Counted from the first letter of the stretch, positions 1-12,040 are shown. The stretch is 64,000 bases of DNA from Gnetum montanum (GCA_015680685.1 MNCI01013900.1:537720-601719), one strand, 5' to 3'. The notes: generated by a model from the sequence alone, not told the origin. Program-made: numbers and translations.

Positions 1-692
1 GAGCATCTAAGGATGTGTACGGCTAGTCAAGGAATCGGCTGCTCGTCGCATGCGGTATGAGTAAAACTTGATTATGAGCATTGAGACTACTTGGTAACCC
101 AGTAGCGTATTCCAGGATCTACGCTTGGTAATCCCAGCGGTAGTCCCAGTGTGTACGGCTAGTCAAGGAATCGGCTACTCATCGCACTTAGGCTAGACGT
201 GGGGTAAGTATGACTTGGCTACGAGCACCTACGGGTGTGTACGGCTAGTCAAGGAATCGGCTACTTATCACACTTAGGCTAGTTAGGTGCCTCAGTATGA
301 CCACTTCGAGCACGTGTGTTACGTGTGATGATCCCAGTAACGATTAGCGTTTGGTAGCCACAATTGCATAGTTCAGGGTGTGTATGGTAAGTGGGAACGG
401 ATGCTGATGCTAGTTAATTTAGGCTTAGGTCCTTAGTTAGAGTTAGTTAGCTTTCTAAACCCTTCACCCTCTAGCATAGAAGATAAACCTGAAAAGATGA
501 AAAAAAATCATATACCTCGGACTTACTTAACAATACACTGTGACAACAACAAGTAAGTCTGGGAAGACAACGAATGATTAACCCCAAGTGTTCCATGGGG
601 CGTTTAGGCATTTAGTCTGCGGAGTTCGACCGGATCACGCGTGCTACGCTCGTTTCGTATGGTTGAGTGTAGGGGTACCTCGCCACTCATCA
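1..692 (+). mobile_element. Truncated gypsy LTR (R/U5 end)
   Basis: The sequence matches the R/U5 part of the LTRs at 8670, 17425, 20876, 27005 and 39464. It has the 'cttcgagcacgtg' core, the 'gattagcgtttggta' block and the ending gtaggggtacctcgccactcatca. No primer binding site follows: after the terminal CA comes ataaaggaca, so this is a 3' LTR or solo LTR whose body lies left of the window. If intact, the target duplication would be ATAAA (693-697). It is cut by the window start. Confidence 0.8.
15..283 (+). repeat. Three direct repeats inside the LTR
   Basis: A unit beginning gtgtacggctagtcaaggaa recurs at about 15, 151 and 237. Each copy is followed by a version of 'tcggctactcatcgcacttaggctag'. 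The other LTRs in this window carry at most one equivalent stretch, so this is an internal amplification of the R/U5 segment in this copy. Confidence 0.8.
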
Positions 693-884
693 ATAAAGGA
701 CAATGACCTCACAACAACTAGTATTGATTTTTCCAAAATTATCACATGACTTGTGGTCACATTAGTTTTCACCATGAGTGACCCCAATTCATAGTCAACT
801 TGTGGTCAACATTTTGAAGAATTTTAAAGTTTGGATTTTAAATTTAGGTATCCAATGAGGATGTTATTTCCACTATGTACCCTA

Positions 885-1335
885 ACAAAATCTATAAGAG
901 AAGAGAGATATTTGCAAAGCTTCTATCTAAAAAATTGAAGTTTTCCTGATGTCTAATGAACTAAGGCTCTCTCATTGATACTGACGTCAACATATGTGAT
1001 CTTTTTCTCTTCAAGATCTTCTTTGTAGTGTTAGATAACTCCCTTTATATGTTTTATTATCATTTCCCTATTGCACAACATGCTTAGAAATTGAATTGCT
1101 AAAATTCACAACTTTCAACTAAGAATTTATGAAATTATTCTTGGCAAATAAGTTGCTTTGTCTACTACATTTCTTTACATTTGAAGGTGTCTTTGGTTTC
1201 TCCTTCTTTATTTTATTTATTTGTTTATTTGTTTTGAAATCTTCATTGGGCATGTATTTTACAATGGTAAGAATATAACTATGATTTTCCAACAAAAGTT
1301 AACTATTAGATTTTTAAAGATGTATCTTTTCAATT
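885..1335 (+). mobile_element. LINE 3'-end relic
   Basis: This stretch aligns by eye with 29035-29500, which encodes the zinc-binding tail of an L1-type ORF2. A shared example is 'cctattgcacaacatgcttagaaattg' here against 'cctactgctcaacatgtttggaaattg' there. Reading frames are full of stops. A further stretch at 1735-1900 resembles the 3' UTR at 29640-29760, so the relic probably continues past the SINE at 1535. Confidence 0.6.
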
Positions 1336-1534
1336 GCAACTTCAAGGAGAAAAATTTTTAGTAAAAGACTCACTTGGGACTCGACTACACTAAGGTATTG
1401 GTTAGGCTTCATGGAGTGGGAAATAAAGATTGATAGCTCAAAATTGGATAGCTAACAATCATAGAAGAATGGTTTGCATCAAAGAAAAGAGACATCGTCA
1501 ACATACATAATGCATGTTGGATCCTCAAAATAAC

Positions 1535-1690
1535 TATAATATAGGTACACCCCAATATATATAGTCTAATTAGAACTTCCCCCACCCCCACCCAGTTAGA
1601 ACTTTATAACTAAGCATTGCCTACTAGAAACAAACCTATGACTTGGAGATTTCAAATCAAGAGTCTTGATTCAAAGGAATTATGAACTCA
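1535..1690 (-). mobile_element. tRNA-derived SINE, family 1 (degenerate)
   Basis: On the plus strand it begins with 'aggtacaccccaa' (the SINE 3' end reversed) and runs through 'aactttataactaagcattgcctac' to 'aaacaaacctatgacttgg', the same order as in the copies at 7931, 28796 and 30541. The B-box region (GGTTTG) is recognisable, but the A-box end is lost. It contains a C-rich interruption at about 1578-1595. Confidence 0.6.
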
Positions 1691-2531
1691 AGCAGAGTTT
1701 TTGACCTTATTAGAGTATTTCTTGCATCACAAAAAAGAGTAGTTTTTTTCTCTTTCCAAACAATGAAGCTTTTAGTAAGCAGTGAAAACCCATAAAAGTA
1801 TTTTTAAAAGGAAGGCAAGGACTTATCCTTTTCATACTTTAAAAATGAAGTTTTTTAAAGATTAATTATAAGGATTAAAAACTAAAGAAAAAAAAAACAT
1901 CTCAAAACCATTTAAGTTTATTCTAAAGCTTTAGCTCTTCATTGTGCTCATGATATGATGTACTCAATGCTAAACACTAACCTAATAAATTAACTAGCAC
2001 CATATATCTCCTCAATCCATAAATAAATTTTAGTTAGCTTATATATAGGATTTGATCCATGATAGCAAAATTCTCATTGAGCTAGACCCCCAACATCAAG
2101 GGCACCTAGGCATTAGGAAGGCAGGATGGAAACAGAACGTAGTGAATGCTTGATTGGAAAGCAGGCAGTTGCAGGGCTCTCTTGATAACAATATTCGCCT
2201 CTCTGTCGAAATGATCCAATCCCCTTGGTTTTGCTTCAGATGTTAAGCATGAAAATTCAAAGTTCATTTTAATACCATGTTGAAATTGAAGTACAAAAGA
2301 GAATACAAGTTCTATAAATGAGCAAAATCTTATTCACTTATCAGGCCATGACATAAAAAATAATTGAAATGAAGCTGATTTTGCTTCATATTATAATACA
2401 CCAAGAAAATACATAGAAATTAGGCTGGAATCTCGGTTTGCAGATTCCATACATCAATAATTGAAGTGTTATATTAATACAAACAATATCAGACCATAAG
2501 TGACTCCTAGTAATACATGGATATTAGACAT

Positions 2532-2731
2532 TCAAGCTTGCTGCTCCTGCCATTTAATAGTTAGGTGACGACAATCAAGACAGTTTTTAACTTTTTCAAG
2601 TGCCGCCTCCCTATGTTGTACAAGACAAGAGTGGGTATATCCAGCATGTTGTTTCTTTGTATTCTCTTCTTTTTTGGGCTTTCGACTGCTTGTTCTAGAG
2701 AAGCTTTTCCAGTTCCATTCAAATCTACTAG
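2532..2731 (-). CDS. SLX1-like gene, exon 3
   Basis: The acceptor GACACAG is preceded by a T-rich tract. The exon opens with SRFEWNWK, which supplies the conserved Glu of the nuclease. A Lys/Arg-rich segment follows, and it ends with TGA at 2534-2532. The 3' UTR probably runs down to about 2280. An unrelated 101-codon plus-strand frame over the same bases is a shadow. Confidence 0.88.
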
Positions 2732-5700
2732 CTGTGTCAAAAAGGCAAGACCATTACAAGCATCATATGAACAATTAGATAGACAAACATTTTTTAAAAA
2801 AAGAAAGAAAGGTGAAGAGCCATTACTAATTTATACTAATCAAGAAAAAGATAATGATGTTGAAAACTGAATGCAAAGTACCTTCGCTGCGATTCTTGAA
2901 GCCCTCAACCAAGCATGCACATTGCCATGGCCTACCAGCTCGAGATGCCTTGGCTCCCCCATTCAACATGCCATTATGTTGTTTTAACCTAAACCGTACC
3001 CACCCAAAAAAAAAATCTTAATATCTTTAAGACTGTAAATTATAGATCATTAGAAACACTGAATAATATACCTAATATCATGGTCCTATATATGAATCAG
3101 CATGATTTCCTTTTGAAAGTATTTAAGAGATTAAAAGTATAAGCTCTTTATAAGAAAATCATTATTTTTTGGAATTAAATAGAAGTTGACACTTGACAGT
3201 CCCATATTCCTATAGAGACAAGATGAAAGCTTTGGAAACATAAATTTCAAACTTTAAACATCTTTCAAAATATACGTACTAGCCTCAAAGAACAAAGAAA
3301 TTTAAGATCAGACACATCAGTCTGTGAAATGAAGTTTTCGTCCTGAAAGGATGGAAATTAGTAGAAGATCCTGGCTTCTTTCCTTAAGTGTAATGATCAC
3401 AGTAACCAAACTCTTAATCAGTTTTGCAATACATTCATTCCATACTAAGCATTACATTTCAACTACTTGAAGTGTTTAAGTAACATACAAAGTTTTAGCA
3501 TTTTATAGTACCTTCTGCAACTTGTACATACTATACATAGCATATAAAGGATTATCACATAGAACCTCAATACTCTTCTTACCAAGCAGGGTCCCAGTAG
3601 GGTTGGTGGATAAGCAAAAGCCTAACCTCTTTGAGTAGCTATATCCAGGTTCAAACTTAAACTCATGTCTTCTGACTTAAGAAACAAGCACCTGACCATC
3701 AGTCTGAATGATGTCCCTACTGTATGTAGTAATACTACTAATACAACACTGTTTTAAGATATGATAAAACATTTGTCAAATCAATCTACAGCTAGGAATA
3801 GACAACAGGCTCTGAATCCTTATGCATTCACCAATTTGATTAACAAAACCATCTCATGCAAGGTTAATGTGTGAATCCTGTTCTAACATGTAGGAATGCA
3901 CAAACAAAAAAAGTATCTGCAAAACGAGAATATAAATATTAATCAATGCCTAGGTATTCTATTGATTGACATTAATACTTATTTATCTTTAACATTTACT
4001 CAGTCTTTGTACACTCACAGATAATGTATCCAATGTTTCTAATCTGTAAGAAGGATCTGTGATTGCTGCAAATATTTGATTGTGTGATTATTGATGATTT
4101 GAAATACCCATGAATGGGTACATGTAGTTATGAATAAAAAGGGTAGTAATTATTCACAAAAGGTTACATTTCTTTATTATCACAGGAGCACAACAAAACA
4201 AGTTTTCGTAATTTTAATCTGCAGTTATCCAAGATATACGATTATTATCTGTAACATCCACCTATTATCCCTAATACAAGTCTTTGTACAAGGATTTCCT
4301 GGCTTTCAAAGTTACAGGCTTAATGTTTAACTACATCAGTGGCGTTTATCAATTAATATGCAAGTTTTGCATGTGTATGAAGCTTCTAAATGTTCAGCTT
4401 CTTCTTTTCAATCACATATGTTGCAATTTTAAAACAAGTCATATTACTGTATGTCATCCTCTCATGGTATGCAACATCTCTTTGTCAAGAAAATAGCCCT
4501 TATTCTCACAATGCATAAAAAACTTGATTTAGCAAAGTCCAAACTAAGTAAGAACATTCATTTTCTCATAGATAATAAGTTAACACTAATTAGCTGATCA
4601 AAACACTATTACGATGTCAACAATAAATCATTTATCATTTTGCACCATACATAAAAAAAATGGAGGTGTTGGCCTAGTGGTACAGGGGTTGGCCTAGTAC
4701 CCCTGGTCTGACAGCAGGTTGGTCTAGTAATTAGGGGGGCAGCCGTTTGGTTGCCTATGATACTAGGGCCGATGGGTCAAAAATTGGTTTGTGCCGTAGG
4801 TGCTGAATGATCCACTCTACACAGGTGTGGGTGGGCTGCTGGTCAAGTCCCTCTATCCCCAAGCCTGGTTTTTAAAGACCAAAATTATCATTGCTTTTGG
4901 ATCGGGGGGCAGGGAGCTCATTCTACAAGTAACACTGAATTATAAACTTCTATAACTCTTGGGGTGTACCTATGTTTCCATTATTTTGGGTTCCAACACC
5001 CCTCCATTTTTCATAGCTTGCATTTTTTAAAAAAAAATTCAACACAATTAAATCATACTGGATTCATCATCAGTTCTCAATTGTATCATTATTTTCTAAA
5101 TAGACTTGAAAGAACCTTCCCATTCAGCCAATTCCATTTGTCTTGTAAGAAATGTCAACTTTTTCCAGTGAGTCTCACTTTCAGCAGATGCAATTTGTAT
5201 GCTAACTGATCATATTCAACAATATGAATTAACCATGAAGAAAGTAATAAATGATTATTGAAACATAGAACACCATTTCTAAGCCTTTATTGTTGTTGAT
5301 TATGGTTGAAATACAAGGTATATATACTTTTCGCGAAAACCTTTACACTTGTGGACATATGATGCTGCACTAAAATTGAGATTCATAGGTTAATAAACTG
5401 ACGTTTGTTGATATATAAATAATAACAAATTCTCCTTCTGTTTCAAGTTCATTAATTCTAACTTATTCCTCCATTATCACAAATTTGTTTAAGAATTGGT
5501 GACGTAAACATGTCCAACTTAACCTTCCTCTTATTTTTCCAAATGCGTTAAGCTTTTGCAATCCCATAAGAATCAAATTCAAAATTATAAATACATGAAC
5601 AAAATGGAAAGACAACAATCTCAAAACAGGACCAATTGTCCAAAAATTTCAAGCCTATGAAAGTAAGGCCGCAGAAACGTTATTGTTAGATGATGGAGGG

Positions 5701-6196
5701 GTAAATTGTCAATAACAGTATAGACTTCGATGACTTTAGCGAAACCAAAATTCAAATGTCGGAATTAACTTGTTACACACAGAAAGCAAAGTGAAGGATG
5801 AAAAGGAAAGCAAAATAGTTGAACCACCTAAGGAGGCACAAAGAATTTTATCGCACAATCTAGAGCCAATGAACAATAGGGATTTTCAACGTACAAATGT
5901 CCAGATCTAGAATGAACACGAAACTCGCACATCAGCATGATCGAAAAACTGCTCTGTCAAAACCAACTCGTAAAAAAATCGAATACCAAACGAAAAAGAA
6001 AGAAAAACCTGCGTTTAAAATTGGTAGTAATTCCGACGTAGGTCTTTCGCATATCTGCGGATATGATAAGGTAAACGCGCCATCGACTGATTTTGCCACC
6101 CATACGTTCCCTGCGCAGACTTCGACTTTGTTTCTTACATTTCCCACTCCAATTGTTTGATCCGGACTTGGCATCTCCGTTTGCTGTTTCTGCCAT
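2532..6196 (-). CDS. SLX1-like GIY-YIG endonuclease, three exons
   Basis: Spliced gene with exons 6196-6009, 2988-2882 and 2731-2532. Phases fit exactly (62 codons+2, 1+35 codons+1, 2+65 codons+stop), giving 164 residues. All introns are GT-AG. The GIY-YIG fold is visible: VYL at residues 41-43, TYVG at 52-55, then FKRRLKQHNG at 60-69 with the catalytic Arg, GGAKASRAGRPW at 73-84, and FEW at 102-104 whose Glu fits the metal-binding position. This is the SLX1 branch, whose members cut branched DNA. The C-terminal zinc-binding domain of canonical SLX1 is not evident, as in short plant SLX1-like proteins. Intron 1 is about 3 kb and holds two SINEs. The Met at 6196 is preferred. An in-frame Met at 6271 would add 25 mostly basic residues that could act as an organelle-targeting sequence. 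Family is secure; the substrate is inferred. Confidence 0.9.
2882..2988 (-). CDS. SLX1-like gene, exon 2
   Basis: It encodes LKQHNG through the GGAKASRAGRPW block. The acceptor is TTTAG|G and the donor is GAAG|GTACTT. The one-base start completes the split Arg codon from exon 1. It is only 107 bases, so it is too short to appear as an ORF. Confidence 0.9.
3560..3722 (-). mobile_element. tRNA-derived SINE, family 2
   Basis: Related copies lie at 52606 and 56195. On the minus strand the order is a tRNA-like head 'catcagactgatggtcaggtg', a B-box-like GTTTGAA segment, then 'agaggttaggcttttgc' and a tail. It sits in intron 1 of the SLX1-like gene. Confidence 0.6.
4662..4973 (+). mobile_element. 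tRNA-derived SINE, family 1 (long copy)
   Basis: The A-box TGGCCTAGTGG lies at 4670-4680. The copy ends with 'ttataaacttctataactcttggggtgtacc', the reverse complement of the left ends of the minus-strand copies at 7931 and 30541. It is longer than those (about 310 against 120 bases), with extra 'ggttggcctagtacccctgg' and 'ggttggtctagtaattagg' segments that look like repeated head sequences. It is inserted in intron 1 of the SLX1-like gene. Confidence 0.7.
6009..6196 (-). CDS. SLX1-like gene, exon 1
   Basis: It encodes residues 1-62 plus two bases of codon 63, including a basic N-terminal tail and the VYL...TYVG core. The donor on the minus strand is CAG|GTTTTT. The open frame continues briefly into the intron, which hides the exon boundary. 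Confidence 0.88.
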
Positions 6197-7132
6197 GACT
6201 CTGAAACTACAGCGGTTTCTGAATTTTATGGGGGATATGTTATATCTATAGACACCAACCAGTCTTGTCATTCATGCATCAATCAGCAGCTCCGTGTACA
6301 AGACTAAATTTATTAAAACAAAAGAAAATTATTAGTTTTCTGTGTTCACTGGGCAGGAAAAATACCGTGGCGCAACCCCATGATCACATGATAGTCAACA
6401 AATTCTTTACAAGGACAGCGATTTTAATTTTAAACTCATTTAAACTAATTTTAATTGCTTTTCAGAGTCAAACAGTAACAAGATGTTGACAATTATGCAT
6501 AATGACAGGGGCCACAATCTTTCAATCCTGTGTTACATTCCCTTTGCTCTCTGCATTTTATGACTACGTTTTTTCGAACCAGGTAAATTTTTCTTGCAGG
6601 TGACCTTTGCAGCTTCATGACAATGCATTGACTGGGAACTCCAGCAGCCACACTTTCATGGTATTTTGTCATTTTCCTTAACGATATTCCATGACACTAT
6701 ATTGAATTGAATTTGTTATTTCTGTCTTACCGGTCCTTAAAGTTATCCATATACAATTCTAACGTCATTCCACTTTTTTTCTTTGATGTTAATCCTAGGG
6801 CTATGATATGATAAAAATAATTTAATGACTATTGTGATTGAGAGATAACCATGCACAATGTACATAAACTAAGTCTACGGTGTTATACATGTTGAACGTA
6901 AAAAACATACACTAACAAGTACCATAGAAGAATAAGAATAAGGTATACAGGTAACTCTATTATGAATATTGTATTGTACATTGTTATCATTTTCCGTATT
7001 CTTATTGGATTGAAATTATTATTTATATAATTATAATAGAATAGTCACATCCAAATAACGAATAGACACAAAGCTTAGTTATTATTAGTTGACAAACTTG
7101 ATTAAACATAACTAACTTGATACATATTACAA
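6197..7132. other. Upstream region of SLX1-like gene, no other gene seen
   Basis: AT-rich sequence 5' of the SLX1-like gene on the minus strand. Its promoter and 5' UTR should lie here, but I could not place a convincing TATA element or start site. Confidence 0.4.
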
Positions 7133-7184
7133 AACACCAGCATTGTGCATCATGACAGAACACCAGCATTGTGCATCATGACAG
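7133..7184. repeat. 26-bp tandem duplication
   Basis: The unit aacaccagcattgtgcatca plus tgacag occurs twice back to back with no visible mismatch, so the duplication is recent. Confidence 0.9.
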
Positions 7185-7630
7185 TGTATACTAAAGTTTC
7201 ACAATATAATTGCACATAGACATAAACTGGCATGTTAAGCTTGCTAGAACATATCAAATCTTCAACATTTTTTACAAAAGATATGGTAAAAGTAATATTC
7301 AAAATACACATGTAATATCATAACATATATAATTGCATTTTCAACGCATTTTAAACTTGTAATTCATTGAATGAAAAGTAGCAAGTTTATTAATTAAGCT
7401 AATTTTTTATTAGTATTATCTAAGTAAAATCAACATGTTCATTTTCAAGTGAACTCTTCAAGCATTTAGGCATGTTATCATTGAATAAAACTTGCAAGTT
7501 CAATTTTAATGTTTTATAAAATGTTGTGATGGTAGAGTAAGTGGTTTGTAAATTGTAAGTGTTGAGCTTAAACCTTTTATTAAATCTATATTTATTTTTC
7601 ATGACATGAATGTACTACATTTGTTTGTTT

Positions 7631-7631
7631 N
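7631..7631. other. Single ambiguous base
   Basis: One N inside an AT-rich stretch. Confidence 0.99.
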
Positions 7632-7930
7632 ATTTATTTTACATAACAAAAATGTAGTATCTATCAAATGGACTTTTTTGGTCTATGAAGACAATAAGAT
7701 CTCCAATTTCATAATGCTAGTTTGACAACTACTAATGAAATGTTTTGGATCCCATATCTTAGTAATTTGCATTTTTCCTATAAATTAAAGCTTCTCTCAA
7801 GAATTTATTAAATGCTTGTAATATTCTTCCAAATCATAAGGATATTTATAAATTTGAATCCAAAGTATGTTCAAAAGGTTTCTTTACTTAAAAAAAAAAA
7901 AGCTAAATACTTTGAGCTATGGAATTTTGA

Positions 7931-8048
7931 ATAGATACACCCCAAGATTTATAGAAGTTTATAACTCGATGCTACCCAGTAAAATCAAACCTATGACTTG
8001 GGATTACCAAGCCAAGACCCATACCACTAGGCTAACACCTCATTGTTT
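7931..8048 (-). mobile_element. tRNA-derived SINE, family 1
   Basis: Read on the minus strand it starts aacaatgaggtgttagccta. It has a perfect pol III A-box (TAGCCTAGTGG, plus-strand 8024-8034) and a near B-box (GGTTTGATTTT, 7981-7991), and it ends 'tataaacttctataaatcttggggtgta'. Close relatives are at 30541 and 28796. Confidence 0.8.
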
Positions 8049-8669
8049 ACTTGCATAAAGAAAGACAAACAAGGTTTAGCTATTAATGCTTATTTAGCTT
8101 TTAATAAAAGCAAATGATGTAAAAGAACTCATATAGCCAACCTCATGTAATGGGATATTGTTAGGATGATAATGATGATGAATATTTTTAGAGTTATTAA
8201 AACTTGGAAAGAATAGGCTTATGAAAAATGCTATTTTTCTAATTTTATTATAATAAAAGTAGCAAGTATTAGATCTAATAAATAGGAAAGATCATTAGGA
8301 GGATTTTCTTGCATATTAAAAAACTTTATGAAATAATCAATATGGAAAAAATTGATGATTAGAAACAATATATTTCATTAAAAATAATCCAAACTAAGTG
8401 CTTTATGTTTCTAGCTTTGTTACATAAGAGATACAATATATTATACAATGTCAAGATTATCAAGAAAATATCCTTTTTAGTATTTATAAAGAAATATAAT
8501 AAAACTTAAATTAAAGAGAAAGTTTACATATATGGTAACTCGAATGCAAGGATTGACTCTAAACTAGGTGAAAAAGAAAATTGAATAATAATTTTTTTAA
8601 AAAAATTAGTTATCAACATAAAAAAAGAAAATCTAAATAAAACATCTAAAGGAGGATTCCAGCAGTAAG
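8049..8669. other. AT-rich spacer
   Basis: No coding frame, RNA or named repeat is recognisable. It is rich in A/T runs. Confidence 0.5.
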
Positions 8670-9482
8670 TGATGAATCACCGTTTGTTGTCTGTCATGAT
8701 CTCGAGTACGCAACGTCGAGGCCTAGCTTCGACATTGGGTGTCCAACGTCGAGGCATATATCCTAGTCTATAGTCAATTTTCAGTCATTCTTAGTTAGAA
8801 TAGCGAAGCTCTTGTAGTTTATTTTTCTTAGAGTTAGAATATTTTCTGAGTGCCCGCAAAAGGAGTCTAAAGTATGTACATTTCTTTGTTTGAGCACTAA
8901 TGTACCTGAGTGCAGTAGTGTGATGGGAATAAAATGAACTCTTTTGACAATCCTTGCAGCATTGAAAATAGATTAATATCTTCTTTAATGCATTTTACTT
9001 TCTTGCTTTTTACTTTAATGCATTTGAATTAAGTGATTTATTTTCAGTAGTTAATGAACACGAGCACGACCACTTCGAGCATTCATATAGTACTTGGTAA
9101 TCTAACAACGCTTAACATTTGGTAGCCTAGTAGTGCTATATGTGTTTAGGATGTATCCAGGAAAGTGGGGCACTTACTTGTGTTAGGATAGCTAGGAAAT
9201 AAATACATTAGATCTTTAATTACTCTACTCTTCATTCTTATTGTCGGTGACCAAATCCATAAAATATAAAGTAAGAAAAATCATATACCTTAATTACACT
9301 TAAATCATACCCTTGAACTTCACAAGTGTAGTTGGGAAGACAACGGATGTTCTCAATGCCCATTTCACCTCCTAGAAGAGCTAGTACATTAGATAACAAT
9401 AGGTCCATGCAATTCAACAAGATCATGCGTAATGCCTTAGTGATTCATATGGTTGGGTCTAGGGGTTCCTCGCCACTCATCA
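8670..9482 (+). repeat. 5' LTR of element C
   Basis: It begins TGATGAATC and ends ccactcatca, with the PBS one base further on. U3 carries repeated and inverted copies of a 'caacgtcgaggc' motif at about 8700-8760. The bases before it, GTAAG (8665-8669), would be the target duplication; no 3' partner was found. Confidence 0.8.
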
Positions 9483-9483
9483 T

Positions 9484-9501
9484 TGGCACCATTGCTAGGG
9501 A
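9484..9501 (+). other. tRNA-Asp primer binding site (element C)
   Basis: TGGCACCATTGCTAGGGA closely matches the complement of the plant tRNA-Asp 3' end (TGGCGCCGTTGCCGGGGA), with transition-type differences. Confidence 0.8.
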
Positions 9502-9629
9502 CCTTTTTATTGTTTTGTACACTATCTAGGACCCAGTGAAAAGTATTTAAATTGTTGGAACAAACCTTAGAGTCATATCTTATTTCACAATTACTACAAC
9601 AAATTCTCAACGGTATTGAATCATATATA

Positions 9630-11460
9630 CTCACCCTAATGAGTATGTGTCAAACTTCACCTTCATCCTACACTAGGATGAACAACTATGATGGCGTGAC
9701 ATGGAGGACAACATTGTGTTGCCACCTGATTATGCTACTCTTGCAATGCTCTATCAAACGCTTGCAAGATGTGGTCTTCAAGACCACCATGGGGAGTATA
9801 ATGTGGAAGATGTCGACACTAGGGATTATCATCCCACCGATGCACAATGCTTGCGGGATCGACAACTAGAATAGCACTATGAGTTTTCAAAGGGAAAAGG
9901 GCTTAACGATCCTCCATTCCTATTGTATCAACAAGTTAGTGGAGAACCCTTCTTTGGGGGTGTTCCATACAATGACGCTCCTCTCTTTGACTTCGGTGAT
10001 GGAGGTCAAAACCAGAATCTACACTCCACAATTCACAATCCTAATTCTAGTAACAAGGGATCCAATGACAAAGAAGGATCTGAAGGGGCAAGTCAAGACA
10101 AGGATGCAGACAAGAAGCAAGATCGTGATCATGGTTACAATCACCGAAGAGGCAGTAGTAAGCACCATGATGGTGTTGGTTCTCCTTCCTCTTCCTCATT
10201 GTCGTCGTCTTCTTCTTCTTCTTCTGGCTCTAACTGTGACCACAGAAGGTGAGACCGTGATGGAGGTAATCAAAATGAATGAAATGATCGATAAGACCAA
10301 AATAACCAAAGGGACCATTAGGACAAGCAAGATCAAGGGTGCAGATGTTCAAGAGAGGCACATCACCATGAATGAAGGGGTAGTAGAGGGCATCATAGGC
10401 ACCATGATCAAGGCCTTGATGAGCCTCTATTTGCTACCCAAAGTATGCTTAACATCACAAAGGTAGTTAGAATCCCAACAAGGCATGTGAAAGACAGTCA
10501 GATTAAATAGTTAAACATAAACAATATTCCTCGATTTGAAGAAGGATATAACTCTAATCTGCATAATCATCTTCAAGCTTTCCAAGATGCATGTGCCTTG
10601 CAAAACATAGAAAACAAGTGGCAGAAATTGAAGTTGTTCCCAAGGACACTCATCAAAGAAGCAAAGAACTGGTACTGGTCCTTAGAACTGAAATCTATTA
10701 GATGATGGAGTACCATGCTCAAGTTCTTCAATGATAAGTATCAAATGTACTCCAGGATGTCCAACTTAAGGAAGCAAATTCAAGGGTGCAAACAAGGAAT
10801 ACAGGAACCCTTGGATGCCACCATTAGCTGATACTATGCCTTGATGCACAAATGCCCTAGCCATGGTTATTCTCTATTCGCTCAACTTCACGACATTGTA
10901 TACCCTTGGTGTCTATGCCCAAGTGCGATTGTCAGAACTAACTGTCCATTAGGTACAAAGGTTAATAGAGCAAGTCACTAAAGAGGAGGGTGAACTAAGA
11001 AAAAGATAAAGTGAAGAGGAGTACAACAGTGATCCTTCCATCTACAAGAGGGAGGTTCAATTCTGCGATAGTGAGGATGAATCCATATTTGATGAGGGGA
11101 TGCATAAGAAAGCCTTACCACTTCAAAAATTCCAATCTAAACTTATAGCCAGGGTTGATCAGTTAAGGAACTCAATGGATAATAGATTCCAAGCTGTTTT
11201 CAAAATTGCTGAAGGGTCCAAAGAACAAAGTAGTGAGCAACAAAGATAGGAGGTGTAAGGAAGTTGAAAATAGCTTCAGTTGCTGAACTGCCACACATTC
11301 CTCTTGTCCCTGCACACATTCCTCCTTCAGTTGCATAGCTACCACCTGCTCCACCAATGTAGGATGAACTGCCCACTCAATTGTAACAATGTAATGCTAC
11401 GATGGTTGTTAATTTGTAACCCAATCATCAATCGAAGGGGTCAAATGCCAAATTAAAGAA
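9630..11460 (+). pseudogene. gag of element C (decayed)
   Basis: It shares blocks with the gag regions of elements A and B: the 'DTRDYHPT' region, the Ser/His/Arg-rich stretch, the IPRFE...HLQAF block near 10520-10580, and the 'FFNDKYQMYSRMSNLRK' block near 10720-10780. The frame changes several times. Gag forms the cytoplasmic particle that packages element RNA; this copy cannot encode a full one. Confidence 0.75.
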
Positions 11461-11699
11461 AAGACCTTGCTTTCGACCCCATAGTCCACCTAAGCCTTCA
11501 CCTACACCTGCAATTGACAACCCTACTCTTGCCTCTTCCTCCATATCAAATTCCTTTAAGCCTCCTTCAAATCAAAATCTACTAAGGATCTATACTGTAA
11601 TGCTTACTCACACTATGTCAAATTGGATCTATGCAGGAAACCTTCCCAAGAAATTAGCTGATCCTAGAAGTCCTCTAATTTATTTGTAGATTACTGGGA

Positions 11700-12040
11700 G
11701 CAAACTGTGCAAGGCTCTTCCTGACTTCAATTCTGGTGTTAATTTGATTTCTCATGAGATGTACATTGCCTAGAACCTACATCCTCTCAAGAAGAGCAAC
11801 ATAAGATTAAAATTAGTAGACCAGTCCATCACTGTTCTATTGGGATTGGTAGAATACATTGTAATCACTATCTATGGGTGGTCTTATCCTGCTAACTTCT
11901 TGGTAATCAAAGTGGAGAACTGCAAAGGGGACTTTCCAATAATTATGGGAAGGGCATGGCTAAGCACTGTCAATGCAAGAATGGGCATCAGAGATCTTTC
12001 CCTAGAGATATCTAAAGAAAATTCATTTGGAAAAATCTAG
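11700..12040 (+). pseudogene. Retropepsin-like protease of element C
   Basis: The expected active-site region reads as PDFNSGVNLIS, with Asn where the Asp should be. The usual sequel is recognisable: a WSYPANFLVI strand and the IIMGRAWLST motif near 11940-11970. Stop codons split it. The missing catalytic Asp alone would make it inactive. Confidence 0.75.

Noticed and set aside
1-300. Spaced repeats suggestive of a CRISPR-like array
   Set aside because: Three LTR-derived copies with unequal spacing in a plant retrotransposon; not a CRISPR.
2565-2870. 101-codon plus-strand frame with a hydrophobic start
   Set aside because: It lies opposite exon 3 of the SLX1-like gene, whose splice sites, phases and conserved residues are far better supported.
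4662-4735. Candidate tRNA gene
   Set aside because: It has an A-box, but there is no foldable acceptor and anticodon arm set, and it continues into the SINE tail shared with other copies.
9879-10466. 195-codon frame, the longest in the window without N
   Set aside because: Frame-shifted reading of the element C gag linker; the homologous frame is the overlapping one with Ser/His-rich text.
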